In this document: positions 40,841-48,791 of the stretch, piece after piece
How the letters are laid out: the number at the start of each line of letters is the position of its first letter
How positions within the stretch are numbered: the first letter of the stretch is position 1
Origin: Gammaproteobacteria bacterium
Lineage (GTDB): Bacteria > Pseudomonadota > Gammaproteobacteria > Steroidobacterales > Woeseiaceae
Assembly: GCA_029861535.1 (NCBI GenBank)
Contig: JAOTZC010000017.1
Location: forward strand, 1-51,364
Length of the DNA: 51,364 nucleotides
Direction of reading: 5' to 3'
The notes under the pieces: generated by a model
Told to the model about the DNA's origin: nothing
Database searches by the model: none
The model's input: the letters and a program-made list of their open reading frames with translations, nothing else
Program-made: the position numbers and the translations under genes

Positions 40841-41653
40841 ATGCCTGACAGCCTAAATAACAAAAATTCCGAAACTCTGCTGTCCTCGGGCGAACCGCCG
40901 CCATTTTATGTCATGCACGGCGAATCCGAGACGCCAATACTGCTGGTTTGCGACCACGCGAGCTGCCGTTTCCCGCGGGTGCTTGGAAACATGGGTCTCG
41001 ATCCATTCGCACGCCGCTGCCATCTTGCCATTGATATTGGCGCCGGATCATTGACTGAATACCTGGCCGATAGCCTCGGCGTCACGGCCGTACTCGCGCA
41101 GTACTCACGCCTCGTCGTCGACTGTAATCGTGATCTGATGGATCCAAGTGCGTTCCTGGCGTTCGGCGATGGCATCTTCGTGCCTGGCAACAGCAATTTG
41201 AAGCAAAGCCAAAAAGACCTGCGTGCGGAGGCGATCTATTGGCCATATCATCGAGCCGTCGACACGCAGATGCGGCGCCTGATGACCGACGGCGTGCCGC
41301 CAGCGTTCATTTCGGTGCATAGCTTTACACCAGTGCTGAACGGCGAGTCGCGGCCGTGGGAGATCGGCGTGCTGTGGGACAAGGACAAGACTTTGCGCGA
41401 CATCTTCCTAAAGGACCTTCGCGAGCTCGGCTTTATGGTTGGCGACAATGAACCATACTCTGGCAAAGCGCCGGCGGATTACACAGTAGATCATCATGGT
41501 GAGGATTCCGGCCTGCCGAGCGTCGGCATCGAAATTCGTCAGGATCTGATCAAGGATGCAGCCGGCGTCGCGAAGATCGGCAACATCATGCACCGGATTC
41601 TCGAATCAATTCCAAAACGAATCCGGCTGGACCAATATCGCATTTCAGCGTAG
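40841..41653 (+). CDS. N-formylglutamate amidohydrolase family protein
   Basis: A 270-residue enzyme of the HutG-like FGase family: LLVCDHASCRFP with the metal-binding Asp/His, HLAIDIGAGSLTEYLADSLG, YSRLVVDCNRD, FISVHSFTPVLNG and DYTVDHHGEDSGLPSVGIEI. These correspond to the conserved family blocks. In histidine degradation it would release glutamate from N-formylglutamate, but no hut genes are nearby. Many family members occur beside YbdK-type ligases, as here (36 bases), with an unknown amide substrate. It starts 30 bases after the GGDEF/EAL gene. Confidence 0.88.
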   Translation: MPDSLNNKNSETLLSSGEPPPFYVMHGESETPILLVCDHASCRFPRVLGNMGLDPFARRCHLAIDIGAGSLTEYLADSLGVTAVLAQYSRLVVDCNRDLMDPSAFLAFGDGIFVPGNSNLKQSQKDLRAEAIYWPYHRAVDTQMRRLMTDGVPPAFISVHSFTPVLNGESRPWEIGVLWDKDKTLRDIFLKDLRELGFMVGDNEPYSGKAPADYTVDHHGEDSGLPSVGIEIRQDLIKDAAGVAKIGNIMHRILESIPKRIRLDQYRISA

Positions 41654-41689
41654 CACGCAGGCATGAACGTTAGTTAAAGGGGAACAACG

Positions 41690-42826
41690 ATGACCACGGG
41701 CGAACCCGAATTCACTCTAGGTGTTGAGGAAGAGTATCTGCTGGTCGACAAAGAAACCCGTAGCCTGGTTATCGACCCGCCGCAAAGCCTAATGAGTGAG
41801 TGCGAGAAGCAGGCGGAAGGGCAGGTTACGTCGGAATTGCTGCGCTCGCAGATCGAGATCGGCACCAAGGTCTGCAACAACATACAAGAAGCACGTGAGG
41901 ACCTTACGCGCCTGCGCAAGATTATTGTCAATACCGCTGCGAAACACGATCTCGCACCGATCGCGGCGTCGACACATCCATTCAGTAGCTGGACGGAACA
42001 GAAGCACACGCCAAAAGATCGCTATGAAGAGCTGACCTTTGAGATGCAGGGCGCGGCGCGCCGCCTCCTTATTTGTGGCATGCACGTGCACGTCGGCATC
42101 GGCGACGATGAACTCCGTATCGACCTGATGAATCAATTATCGTATTTCTTGCCGCATTTGCTTGCGTTGTCGTGTTCGTCGCCGTTTTGGGTTGGACGTG
42201 ATACCGGGCTTAAGAGTTATCGACTGACCATATTCGACGCGCTGCCGCGAACTGGTCTGCCAGAGCGATTTGCGAGCTGGGCTGAGTATCAGCGCCATGT
42301 GCGTATCCTGATTGATGCAGGACTTATCGAAGACTCGACACGTATCTGGTGGGATCTACGCCCGAGTGCACGTTTTCCGACGCTCGAAACACGAGTCATG
42401 GATGTATGCACGCGCGTCGACGACGCGATTGCGCTTGCTGCGATGCTGGTTTGTATACTGCGCATGCTGTATCGCCTACGCACACGCAATCAGCGTTGGC
42501 GCATCTATACACCGATGCTTATCCGTGAAAACCGTTGGCGCGCGATGCGCTACAGTTTCGATGAGGGCCTCGTCGATCTCGCTCGCGGCGTCGTCGTGCC
42601 GTTTCACGATCTCATCGATGAAATTCTTGCGCTGGTCGCCGAGGATGCTGACGCACTGGGTTGTGCGCGAGAAATCGGCTCCGTAAGAGACATCCTGACG
42701 CGCGGCACCAGCGCCCATCGACAGCTAAGAGCCTACGAGCTGGAACAGGCCGCCGGCAAGAGTGACGAGGATTGCCTGAAAGCGGTCGTCGATACGTTGA
42801 TCAGTGATACCACCGAGGGCCTGTAG
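41690..42826 (+). CDS. ybdK: YbdK-type carboxylate-amine ligase
   Basis: A 378-residue protein (family about 370) of the glutamate-cysteine ligase type 2 superfamily: FTLGVEEEYLLVD with the EEE metal-binding triad, SELLRSQIEIGT, STHPFSSW, GMHVHVGI, LALSCSSPFW, and RIWWDLRPSARFPTLETRVMD. YbdK of E. coli has weak gamma-glutamyl-cysteine ligase activity and its true substrate is unsettled. A ribosome site GGGG lies before ATG 41690. Probably one operon with the upstream amidohydrolase, suggesting making and breaking of an amide bond. Confidence 0.93.
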   Translation: MTTGEPEFTLGVEEEYLLVDKETRSLVIDPPQSLMSECEKQAEGQVTSELLRSQIEIGTKVCNNIQEAREDLTRLRKIIVNTAAKHDLAPIAASTHPFSSWTEQKHTPKDRYEELTFEMQGAARRLLICGMHVHVGIGDDELRIDLMNQLSYFLPHLLALSCSSPFWVGRDTGLKSYRLTIFDALPRTGLPERFASWAEYQRHVRILIDAGLIEDSTRIWWDLRPSARFPTLETRVMDVCTRVDDAIALAAMLVCILRMLYRLRTRNQRWRIYTPMLIRENRWRAMRYSFDEGLVDLARGVVVPFHDLIDEILALVAEDADALGCAREIGSVRDILTRGTSAHRQLRAYELEQAAGKSDEDCLKAVVDTLISDTTEGL

Positions 42827-42876
42827 GTATCTTGGTGACAGCCCGGGCCGGGACCAATATCGACTGAAACTGTGAA

Positions 42877-42905
42877 TTGACGCGGGCTTCAGCGCCCGTT
42901 ATGCG
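42877..42905 (+). promoter_or_regulatory. Possible sigma-70 promoter of the 7TM-GGDEF gene
   Basis: TTGACG (42877-42882), a 17-base spacer and TATGCG (42900-42905). The spacer contains the inverted repeat CGGGC-TTCAGC-GCCCG. Good -35, weak -10. Confidence 0.35.
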
Positions 42906-42991
42906 GCACAGGTCGCATCAAAAACGCGCCGCGGTGACTACCATGCCGGGATGTTTCGTCAAAATGACATAAGTCTGCCCAGGCGTCGCAG

Positions 42992-44905
42992 ATGATAGCG
43001 GTGCTGGAACCATTATTGCCGCCGATTTTCGCGATAACCGCCGGACTTTACCTGGGCTTGGCCGTGTATGTCTGGCGTTCGTCGCCGCAAAGTATCATCG
43101 CTTTTTTCCTGTTGCTGATCGGCACGATGATTGCCGGATCGGCGTTCTCATACGGAACTCAAGATCCAAACCTGTATGGTATCGGTCGCACGCTGTCGTT
43201 TTTCGCGGGCAGCTTCATGCCTGTGGCGATGTTTTTGGTTTATCGGCAGTACACCGACAGCCCGGCAGGCACTTTGACGATCGCGATATTGTCGATTATT
43301 CCAATTGCGACAACTGGATTGGCGCTAACTAATTCCATGCACCAGATGATCTGGTCGACCGTTGTCACCGACGCCGGTATCCAATTTACAGAAATAACGC
43401 GCGACGATTGGTTTAGTCGCGTGCATATGCCGTTCGCTTATGGGTTGTTCGGTTTTTCGTTGATCGCTCTTGCGAGCCGATTGCCCGGCATCGCGCCGGC
43501 GCATCGTCGTCCCGTCATGATGCTCTTGGGCTGCGCGATCTTGCCATTCGTCGTTAGCATCGCAAATACGCTTGTCATTGTGGGACCGGTGGGATTTCCT
43601 TTCTTGTCTTTAATGCTAAGCTTGCTGTTGCCGGTGTACGCGTACGTCAGCGTATCAATGCGTGTTTACGAATTCAGTCCGATCGCCTACCAGACTCTTT
43701 TCGATCATGTGCGCGATCCGATAATTGTGCTGGACAACAATCAGTGTGTCATTTGCGCGAACAAGAAAGCGACTGAGATGCTCGACACGACTGAAGCGGA
43801 GATGCTTGGTCTGCAGCTCTGGGCAGATGTACCGGAAGCACGCGCGGTGCTGAATCAAGCACGCGAGATCGATCTGACCCAAACCCTGAGATTGGGATCC
43901 AAACAGACCTATGAGGTTAGCGTTGCACCATTGCTCGATAATCGCGGCAAGACGCAGGGAACCGTGGTTGTCTGCCGGGACGTGACCGAGAGACGCAAGG
44001 CGTTGGGCAAGCTTGCCGATAGCGAGCATCTGATTCGGACACTAATAGAAACATCGTCGAACGGTATTCTTCGATTCGCGCGCGACGACAGCGACCAGCG
44101 CCGTCTGTATCGGTGCATATTTGCCAATCGTGCGGCCGAATCCTATCTAAGCGATGGCGATAGCACACTGGTCGGCATGCCGCTGGAAAAGCTCGAGCAG
44201 CTGGATCCGCAGCGCCTCTTGGCGCATTTTGATGATACTGACCGCCCCAGTTCGGCATTGAGTTTTGAGACCACTAGCGGCGGCGAATCGGAAGAAGGCT
44301 GGCTCAGAATTGTCGGCGAGCCCGTTGGCGAAGATTTTTCGGTGACCATCGTTGATATTACGCAGCGCAAACGTATTGAAGACAAGATGCTTGCAGACGC
44401 ACTGCGCGATCCCCTGACTGGTGTGCTAAATCGCCGCGGCTTCGAGAAGGAGGCGGCAACGAGTGTTCGCTCGGAAGAGCGCGGCGCGGTGTTGTATCTC
44501 GATCTGAATCAATTCAAAAGTATCAATGATCGTTTTGGTCACCAAGCGGGTGACGCACTATTGAAGGCCTTTGGTCATCGACTAGAGTTCTGCCTGCGTC
44601 CTGAGGATATTCTCGGCCGGCTCGGGGGCGACGAATTCGCAATCGTACTGCCGGGCGTAACGGTCGACGACGCGAAACACATTGCGGAGCGTCTGGTTGT
44701 CACGGCATCAGAGGCTTACATTATCCAAGGGCAGGAAATAAAGTGTGCGGCCAGCGTTGGCATCTCGTTGATGCCGAAACACGGCGAAGAGTTGTGGCAC
44801 TTGATCAGCGTCGCGGACCAGGCGATGTATAAGGTGAAATCGATCACGGCCGAAGAGGCGGCTAATGACCGCGCAGCCTACGTCGAAGCCGCCATCGCTT
44901 CGTAG
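42992..44905 (+). CDS. 7TM-PAS-GGDEF membrane diguanylate cyclase
   Basis: A 637-residue protein. The N-terminal 225 residues contain about seven helices, matching the histidine-kinase N-terminal 7TM sensor (ITAGLYLGLAVYVWRSSPQS, IPIATTGLAL, LSLLLPVYAYVSVSM). A PAS domain follows at about 230-335 (DHVRDPIIVLDNNQCVICAN), a second PAS-like segment (about 340-465), then GGDEF (about 470-630) with intact GRLGGDEF and RPED inhibitory site. No EAL domain. It should make c-di-GMP in response to a membrane or periplasmic signal. It is the second c-di-GMP enzyme within 8 kb. Confidence 0.92.
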   Translation: MIAVLEPLLPPIFAITAGLYLGLAVYVWRSSPQSIIAFFLLLIGTMIAGSAFSYGTQDPNLYGIGRTLSFFAGSFMPVAMFLVYRQYTDSPAGTLTIAILSIIPIATTGLALTNSMHQMIWSTVVTDAGIQFTEITRDDWFSRVHMPFAYGLFGFSLIALASRLPGIAPAHRRPVMMLLGCAILPFVVSIANTLVIVGPVGFPFLSLMLSLLLPVYAYVSVSMRVYEFSPIAYQTLFDHVRDPIIVLDNNQCVICANKKATEMLDTTEAEMLGLQLWADVPEARAVLNQAREIDLTQTLRLGSKQTYEVSVAPLLDNRGKTQGTVVVCRDVTERRKALGKLADSEHLIRTLIETSSNGILRFARDDSDQRRLYRCIFANRAAESYLSDGDSTLVGMPLEKLEQLDPQRLLAHFDDTDRPSSALSFETTSGGESEEGWLRIVGEPVGEDFSVTIVDITQRKRIEDKMLADALRDPLTGVLNRRGFEKEAATSVRSEERGAVLYLDLNQFKSINDRFGHQAGDALLKAFGHRLEFCLRPEDILGRLGGDEFAIVLPGVTVDDAKHIAERLVVTASEAYIIQGQEIKCAASVGISLMPKHGEELWHLISVADQAMYKVKSITAEEAANDRAAYVEAAIAS

Positions 44906-44964
44906 TAGCGCGCCACTTAAGATTCCGACTTGCCTTGTATTCGTCTTTCGACGATTCTCGATCG

Positions 44965-45477
44965 ATGAATGTCGTCGATGAACCCCTAAACGTGCTTGTG
45001 TTGTGCACCGGCAATTCCTGCCGCAGCATCCTCGCTGAGGCGCTGATCAATGGCTTAGGTAACGGTCGATTGACGGGGTTTAGTGCTGGTAGCGACGCTA
45101 CTGGGGCGATTAATCCTAACGCAATCGAAATATTGGAACGGCAGGGATTCGACGTGGCTGGATTGCGGTCAAAATCCTGGGATCAATTCCACGGTGATGA
45201 TGCGCCTGCGATCGACATCGTCATTACGGTTTGTGACAACGCGGCCGGTCAGTCGTGTCCGATGTGGAATGGCACGCCGGTCACAGTACATTGGGGGATT
45301 CCCGATCCAGCAACCGCGACCGGCGACGAGGTCGGCCCTGCGTTCGAGAAGGCCTTTACGGATCTCAAGGCACGGATTGAGCTGATGTTGGAGTTGCCGC
45401 TCGCAGACTTCACGCCGCGCATGCGCCAGGAATCATTGCAACGAATTCACGACGCATTGGCGGACCGCCGACCTTAG
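44965..45477 (+). CDS. arsC: Arsenate reductase, ArsC (LMW phosphatase type)
   Basis: A 170-residue enzyme. The P-loop CTGNSCRS (CX5R-S) is near the N-terminus, followed by GFSAGSDATGAINPNAIEIL and the second site CDNAAGQSCPMW, whose two cysteines fit the thioredoxin-coupled arsenate reductase mechanism. WGIPDPATATGDE follows. ATG 44965 is taken; ATG 44935 is less likely. No arsR, arsB or acr3 is adjacent. It ends overlapping by four bases the convergent DUF4397 gene. Confidence 0.9.
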   Translation: MNVVDEPLNVLVLCTGNSCRSILAEALINGLGNGRLTGFSAGSDATGAINPNAIEILERQGFDVAGLRSKSWDQFHGDDAPAIDIVITVCDNAAGQSCPMWNGTPVTVHWGIPDPATATGDEVGPAFEKAFTDLKARIELMLELPLADFTPRMRQESLQRIHDALADRRP

Positions 45478-46808
45478 AGCGTTGGTATTGCCTTTATTTC
45501 GGCCGTCGCCGGGTCGACCTCGTCGAGAATGATGAATTCGGTCGAATCCCCCAGCACGACGTCGTGGCGAAGTGGACCGCTGACGACTGTCTTTTCGTCC
45601 AGTGTTGTCAGATAAATATCGTAGCTGCCCGCTTCGAGCGTTACGTTCGGCGACACGAGCGAGAAGCTCAAGGACAGCGTCGGATTGACCTCGGCGATCG
45701 ATTCACCGGCGTCAACGACGTACAAGTCCAGCAATTCGTGGTTCGTTGATGCGTGAAAAAAATCGACTTTTGCTAGGGTCGAGATTGAACGTCGGTCCGG
45801 AATATAGGAAATCGTTGCGCGCGATCCTTCGTTGCCGACAACGACAAAATTCGAGTGGTTGCCCACAATAGGGGCAAAGTTGCCCGTAAACTGCACTGCA
45901 CTTGTGTTGCCTACGGCTGTGTAAGCATAGGCAATCGAGCCCAACGGCACGGAAAAGTCGCCGCTAATGTCGCCGTACATGTGATTGGCCAACACTTGGT
46001 TTGTCAGCATTTCGTCGTCGTAAACATCCGATGGCGGCAAATCGATCGATGCCTGAAAAAAGCGTATCGTCGGTGAGAAACGTACGTCAGGAAGCGCGGT
46101 TAGTCCGCTAATGCCGTTGAGCAATCGAACGACATACGGCGCTACATCGGTCTCGTCGCCATCGAAAATCGGGATGATGAGTGCGTTCTGCGCAGCGTAG
46201 GCGGCCGTGTCCGACTGGAAAATCACGTCTGCCGGGTCACCCGCAGTGGTCATCGTCAAAACATAGTCGCCGGCTTCGAAGTCAATTGGATTCAATAATT
46301 CGCCAAAATTCAAGGTACCTCTTTCCTCACCCACGGCCGGTGGCGTGCTGGGATCCGCAAAATACACATCGACAGCGCCGAGTGATGGCGCCGTGTGCGC
46401 AAACCGTGCTTCGAAGTTCATTTCAGTGCCGTCGAAAATACGTTCATCCGTTTCCCAAATGGTGATTGTTGGTGACGTGACGGCGCCCGTAAGCACAAAG
46501 GTATAATCTCTGTTTGCATCGACCTTCAATAATCGGCTTGCAACTCGACGCAGTTCAATCTCACCGAGAAATCCGACCTCGAAGTTAAATCTGTACTCGA
46601 AGTCATCCCAGCGACGGCTTACACTACTGGTCTTGTAGCTCATCGCGTCGAGCCCGGTTTCCTCGATAAGAAACGCGATATCAGGGGCACCCTTAATCGC
46701 GTGGATTGCGCGAACAGTGCCTTTACCGGTCGGGGTAGGAAAGGCCGAGTCACCCGTGCAGCCGACTATCGTAATGACCAGCCCGACGAGCAATAACAGT
46801 CTTTTCAT
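45474..46808 (-). CDS. DUF4397-domain lipoprotein
   Basis: A 444-residue lipoprotein: MKRLLLLVGLVITIVGC with C17. The mature part has DUF4397-like beta repeats: VRAIHAIKGAPDIAFLIEE, FAHTAPSLGAVDVYF, and VDFFHASTNHELLDLYVVD, each beginning with the HA-type strand and D-V/L-Y pattern. Function unknown; such proteins are found on the cell surface or outer membrane. The start overlaps the aldehyde dehydrogenase stop by ATGA, so the two are coupled, an unexpected pairing of a lipoprotein with a cytoplasmic enzyme. Confidence 0.85.
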   Translation of the reverse strand: MKRLLLLVGLVITIVGCTGDSAFPTPTGKGTVRAIHAIKGAPDIAFLIEETGLDAMSYKTSSVSRRWDDFEYRFNFEVGFLGEIELRRVASRLLKVDANRDYTFVLTGAVTSPTITIWETDERIFDGTEMNFEARFAHTAPSLGAVDVYFADPSTPPAVGEERGTLNFGELLNPIDFEAGDYVLTMTTAGDPADVIFQSDTAAYAAQNALIIPIFDGDETDVAPYVVRLLNGISGLTALPDVRFSPTIRFFQASIDLPPSDVYDDEMLTNQVLANHMYGDISGDFSVPLGSIAYAYTAVGNTSAVQFTGNFAPIVGNHSNFVVVGNEGSRATISYIPDRRSISTLAKVDFFHASTNHELLDLYVVDAGESIAEVNPTLSLSFSLVSPNVTLEAGSYDIYLTTLDEKTVVSGPLRHDVVLGDSTEFIILDEVDPATAEIKAIPTL

Positions 46809-48241
46809 TTCTTACGTTCCTCGTAACCGTAGATCGACTTGACTTCGAGGAACTCATCGATGCCGTGCGCGCCCCACTCACGACCGTTGCCGGATTGTTT
46901 GTAACCGCCAAACGGTGCCATTGAATCGAGCCATGCGCCGTTTATGTGTACGCCGCCGGTACGTAATCGCGCTGCGACCTTGCGCGCGCGCTCGAGATTA
47001 GATGACGAGATATAGCCGGACAGTCCGTAAGGCGTATCGTTCGCGATGCGAACCGCTTCGTCTTCATCCTCATACGGTAGAATCGACAATACCGGGCCAA
47101 ATATTTCTTCGCGAGCAATCGTCATATCATTGCTGACATTGCTGAAGACGGTTGGTTTCACGAAATAACCCTTATCGAGTCCTGCCGGGCGGTCCGGTCC
47201 GCCGGCCGCCAGTGTTGCACCCTCATCGATGCCTTTCTGTATCAACGCCCTGATCTTTTGCCATTGCAGGTTAGAAACGACTGGGCCGACGTCAGTGTCG
47301 TCGTCGTGCGGATCGCCGACTTTCACAGATTCCGCCACTTTGACGGCGATCCCGGTGGCTTCTTCTAAGCGGTCCTTGGGCACCAGCATGCGCGTCGGCG
47401 CATCGCAGGACTGACCGGTGTTCTCGAAGCAGTCGCCGGCGCCGCTGGCGACGGCTTTGGCGAAATCAGCATCGTCGAGCATGATGTTCGCTGATTTGCC
47501 GCCGAGCTCCTGTGCGACGCGCTTTACCGTTGGAGCGGCATTTTGCGCTACAAGCACCCCGGCGCGCGTCGAGCCGGTAAATGACACCATTGCAATGCCC
47601 GGATGCTGACTCAATGCGGTTCCGACACCTGGGCCGTCGCCGTTAATCAAATTAAACACGCCGGGCGGTACGCCCGCCTCATCGAGAATCTCGGCGAAGA
47701 TGATGGCGTCGAACGGCGCAATCTCGCTCGGCTTTAGGATCATCGTGCAGCCGGCGGCGAGGGCGGGTGCCACTTTGACGGCGATCTGATTCATCGGCCA
47801 GTTCCATGGCGTAATCAGTCCGCAAACGCCGATGGGCTCCTTGACGATCAGCGTCGTGCCGCTCTTTTCCTCAAATGGGTAATTCTTTAGTGCTTTCAGC
47901 GCGGCCTTGAAATGTTGTGGTCCGCTGCCCGCCTGCGCATTTTTAGCGAGTTTCCACGGTGCGCCCATTTCATTCATTATGGCCTTTGCGACATCGTCGT
48001 GACGCTTTGCAAAAACCTCGAGTATTGCAGAGAGCAGCTCAATGCGTTCTTCACGCGATGTCTGCGAATAACTCTCGAAGGCACGCGATGCCGCGGCAAC
48101 CGCAATGTCGACATCGGCGGCCGAGCCGATGCTGATGCGTCCGTATACTTCTTCGGTCGCTGGATTTATGACATCGAGCGTGCGTGGTTCGACAGGGTCG
48201 ACCCATTTGCCGTCTATATAGAATTGCAGCTTTTCGAGCAT
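46805..48241 (-). CDS. NAD(P)-dependent aldehyde dehydrogenase
   Basis: A 478-residue aldehyde dehydrogenase. Catalytic Cys279 lies in NTGQSCDAPTRML; the general base Glu is in QELGGKSANIML; the cofactor site is SFTGSTRAG; and PWNWPMNQIAVKVAPALAAG and EEIFGPVLSI are family blocks. ATG 48241 follows GGAGG at good distance and begins the typical KLQFYIDGKWVDP; an upstream ATG 48280 is less likely. Sequence features do not fix the substrate. It lies 78 bases downstream of the AraC gene on the same strand. Confidence 0.93.
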   Translation of the reverse strand: MLEKLQFYIDGKWVDPVEPRTLDVINPATEEVYGRISIGSAADVDIAVAAASRAFESYSQTSREERIELLSAILEVFAKRHDDVAKAIMNEMGAPWKLAKNAQAGSGPQHFKAALKALKNYPFEEKSGTTLIVKEPIGVCGLITPWNWPMNQIAVKVAPALAAGCTMILKPSEIAPFDAIIFAEILDEAGVPPGVFNLINGDGPGVGTALSQHPGIAMVSFTGSTRAGVLVAQNAAPTVKRVAQELGGKSANIMLDDADFAKAVASGAGDCFENTGQSCDAPTRMLVPKDRLEEATGIAVKVAESVKVGDPHDDDTDVGPVVSNLQWQKIRALIQKGIDEGATLAAGGPDRPAGLDKGYFVKPTVFSNVSNDMTIAREEIFGPVLSILPYEDEDEAVRIANDTPYGLSGYISSSNLERARKVAARLRTGGVHINGAWLDSMAPFGGYKQSGNGREWGAHGIDEFLEVKSIYGYEERKK

Positions 48242-48319
48242 AATTGGCCCTCCTCGAGCGAGCCGCGAATCATAGCTCAAAATCGTGTTTTCGGCGCGGC
48301 GCGTCGACTGACTGCGGTG

Positions 48320-48703
48320 CTAGGAGATTGCGAGGAATTTTTGCCGGTACTCGGCCGGGGGCATGTCGTACCAGGACTTGAACGCGGTCGTAAACGAACT
48401 GATGTTCGAATAGCCGAGCAGCATTGCGACCTCAAGCGCCTTCAGCCGCTTGTCGCTCAGGTAGCGTATCGACAACTCACGTCGAACTTCCTGCAGCACC
48501 TTCTGGAAACTGGTGCGCTCGGCCTTCAGGCGACGCTGCAAGGTGCGGCGGCTCAATCTCAGCGCCCGGCAGGCGGCATCCGCATTGGCCTCGCCACTGG
48601 CCATCAGATCGGCTAGCATGGTTTGCAGTTGCGCGGCGATATTGTCCCCGGTATTCAGAGACTTAAGGTATTTTTCCGCCTGTTCGATGAGTTGCCGATA
48701 CAT
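48320..48703 (-). CDS. Short AraC-family regulator (DNA-binding domain only)
   Basis: A 127-residue protein with the two AraC helix-turn-helix motifs: ACRALRLSRRTLQRRLKAE and KALEVAMLLGYSNISSFTTAFKSW, ending YRQKFLAIS. Only about 40 residues precede it (MYRQLIEQAEKYLKSLNTGD), so there is no ligand-binding domain; family members with the same DNA-binding type are usually around 300-340 residues. Upstream the frame remains open but reads the antisense of the beta-oxidation gene, so I see no remnant of a missing domain. Likely controls the downstream aldehyde dehydrogenase or the divergent enzyme at 48792. Confidence 0.82.
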   Translation of the reverse strand: MYRQLIEQAEKYLKSLNTGDNIAAQLQTMLADLMASGEANADAACRALRLSRRTLQRRLKAERTSFQKVLQEVRRELSIRYLSDKRLKALEVAMLLGYSNISSFTTAFKSWYDMPPAEYRQKFLAIS

Positions 48704-48791
48704 TGCTTGTATTCTATACGTGCCGCCCCGACGGTGCGAATTAATTACCGCTGAGCGCGTCGATCGCCAATAAAAACAAGGACTCGAACCA

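Noticed and set aside
44965..45477. Arsenic resistance island
   Set aside because: Only arsC is present; no arsR, transporter or arsM adjoins it.
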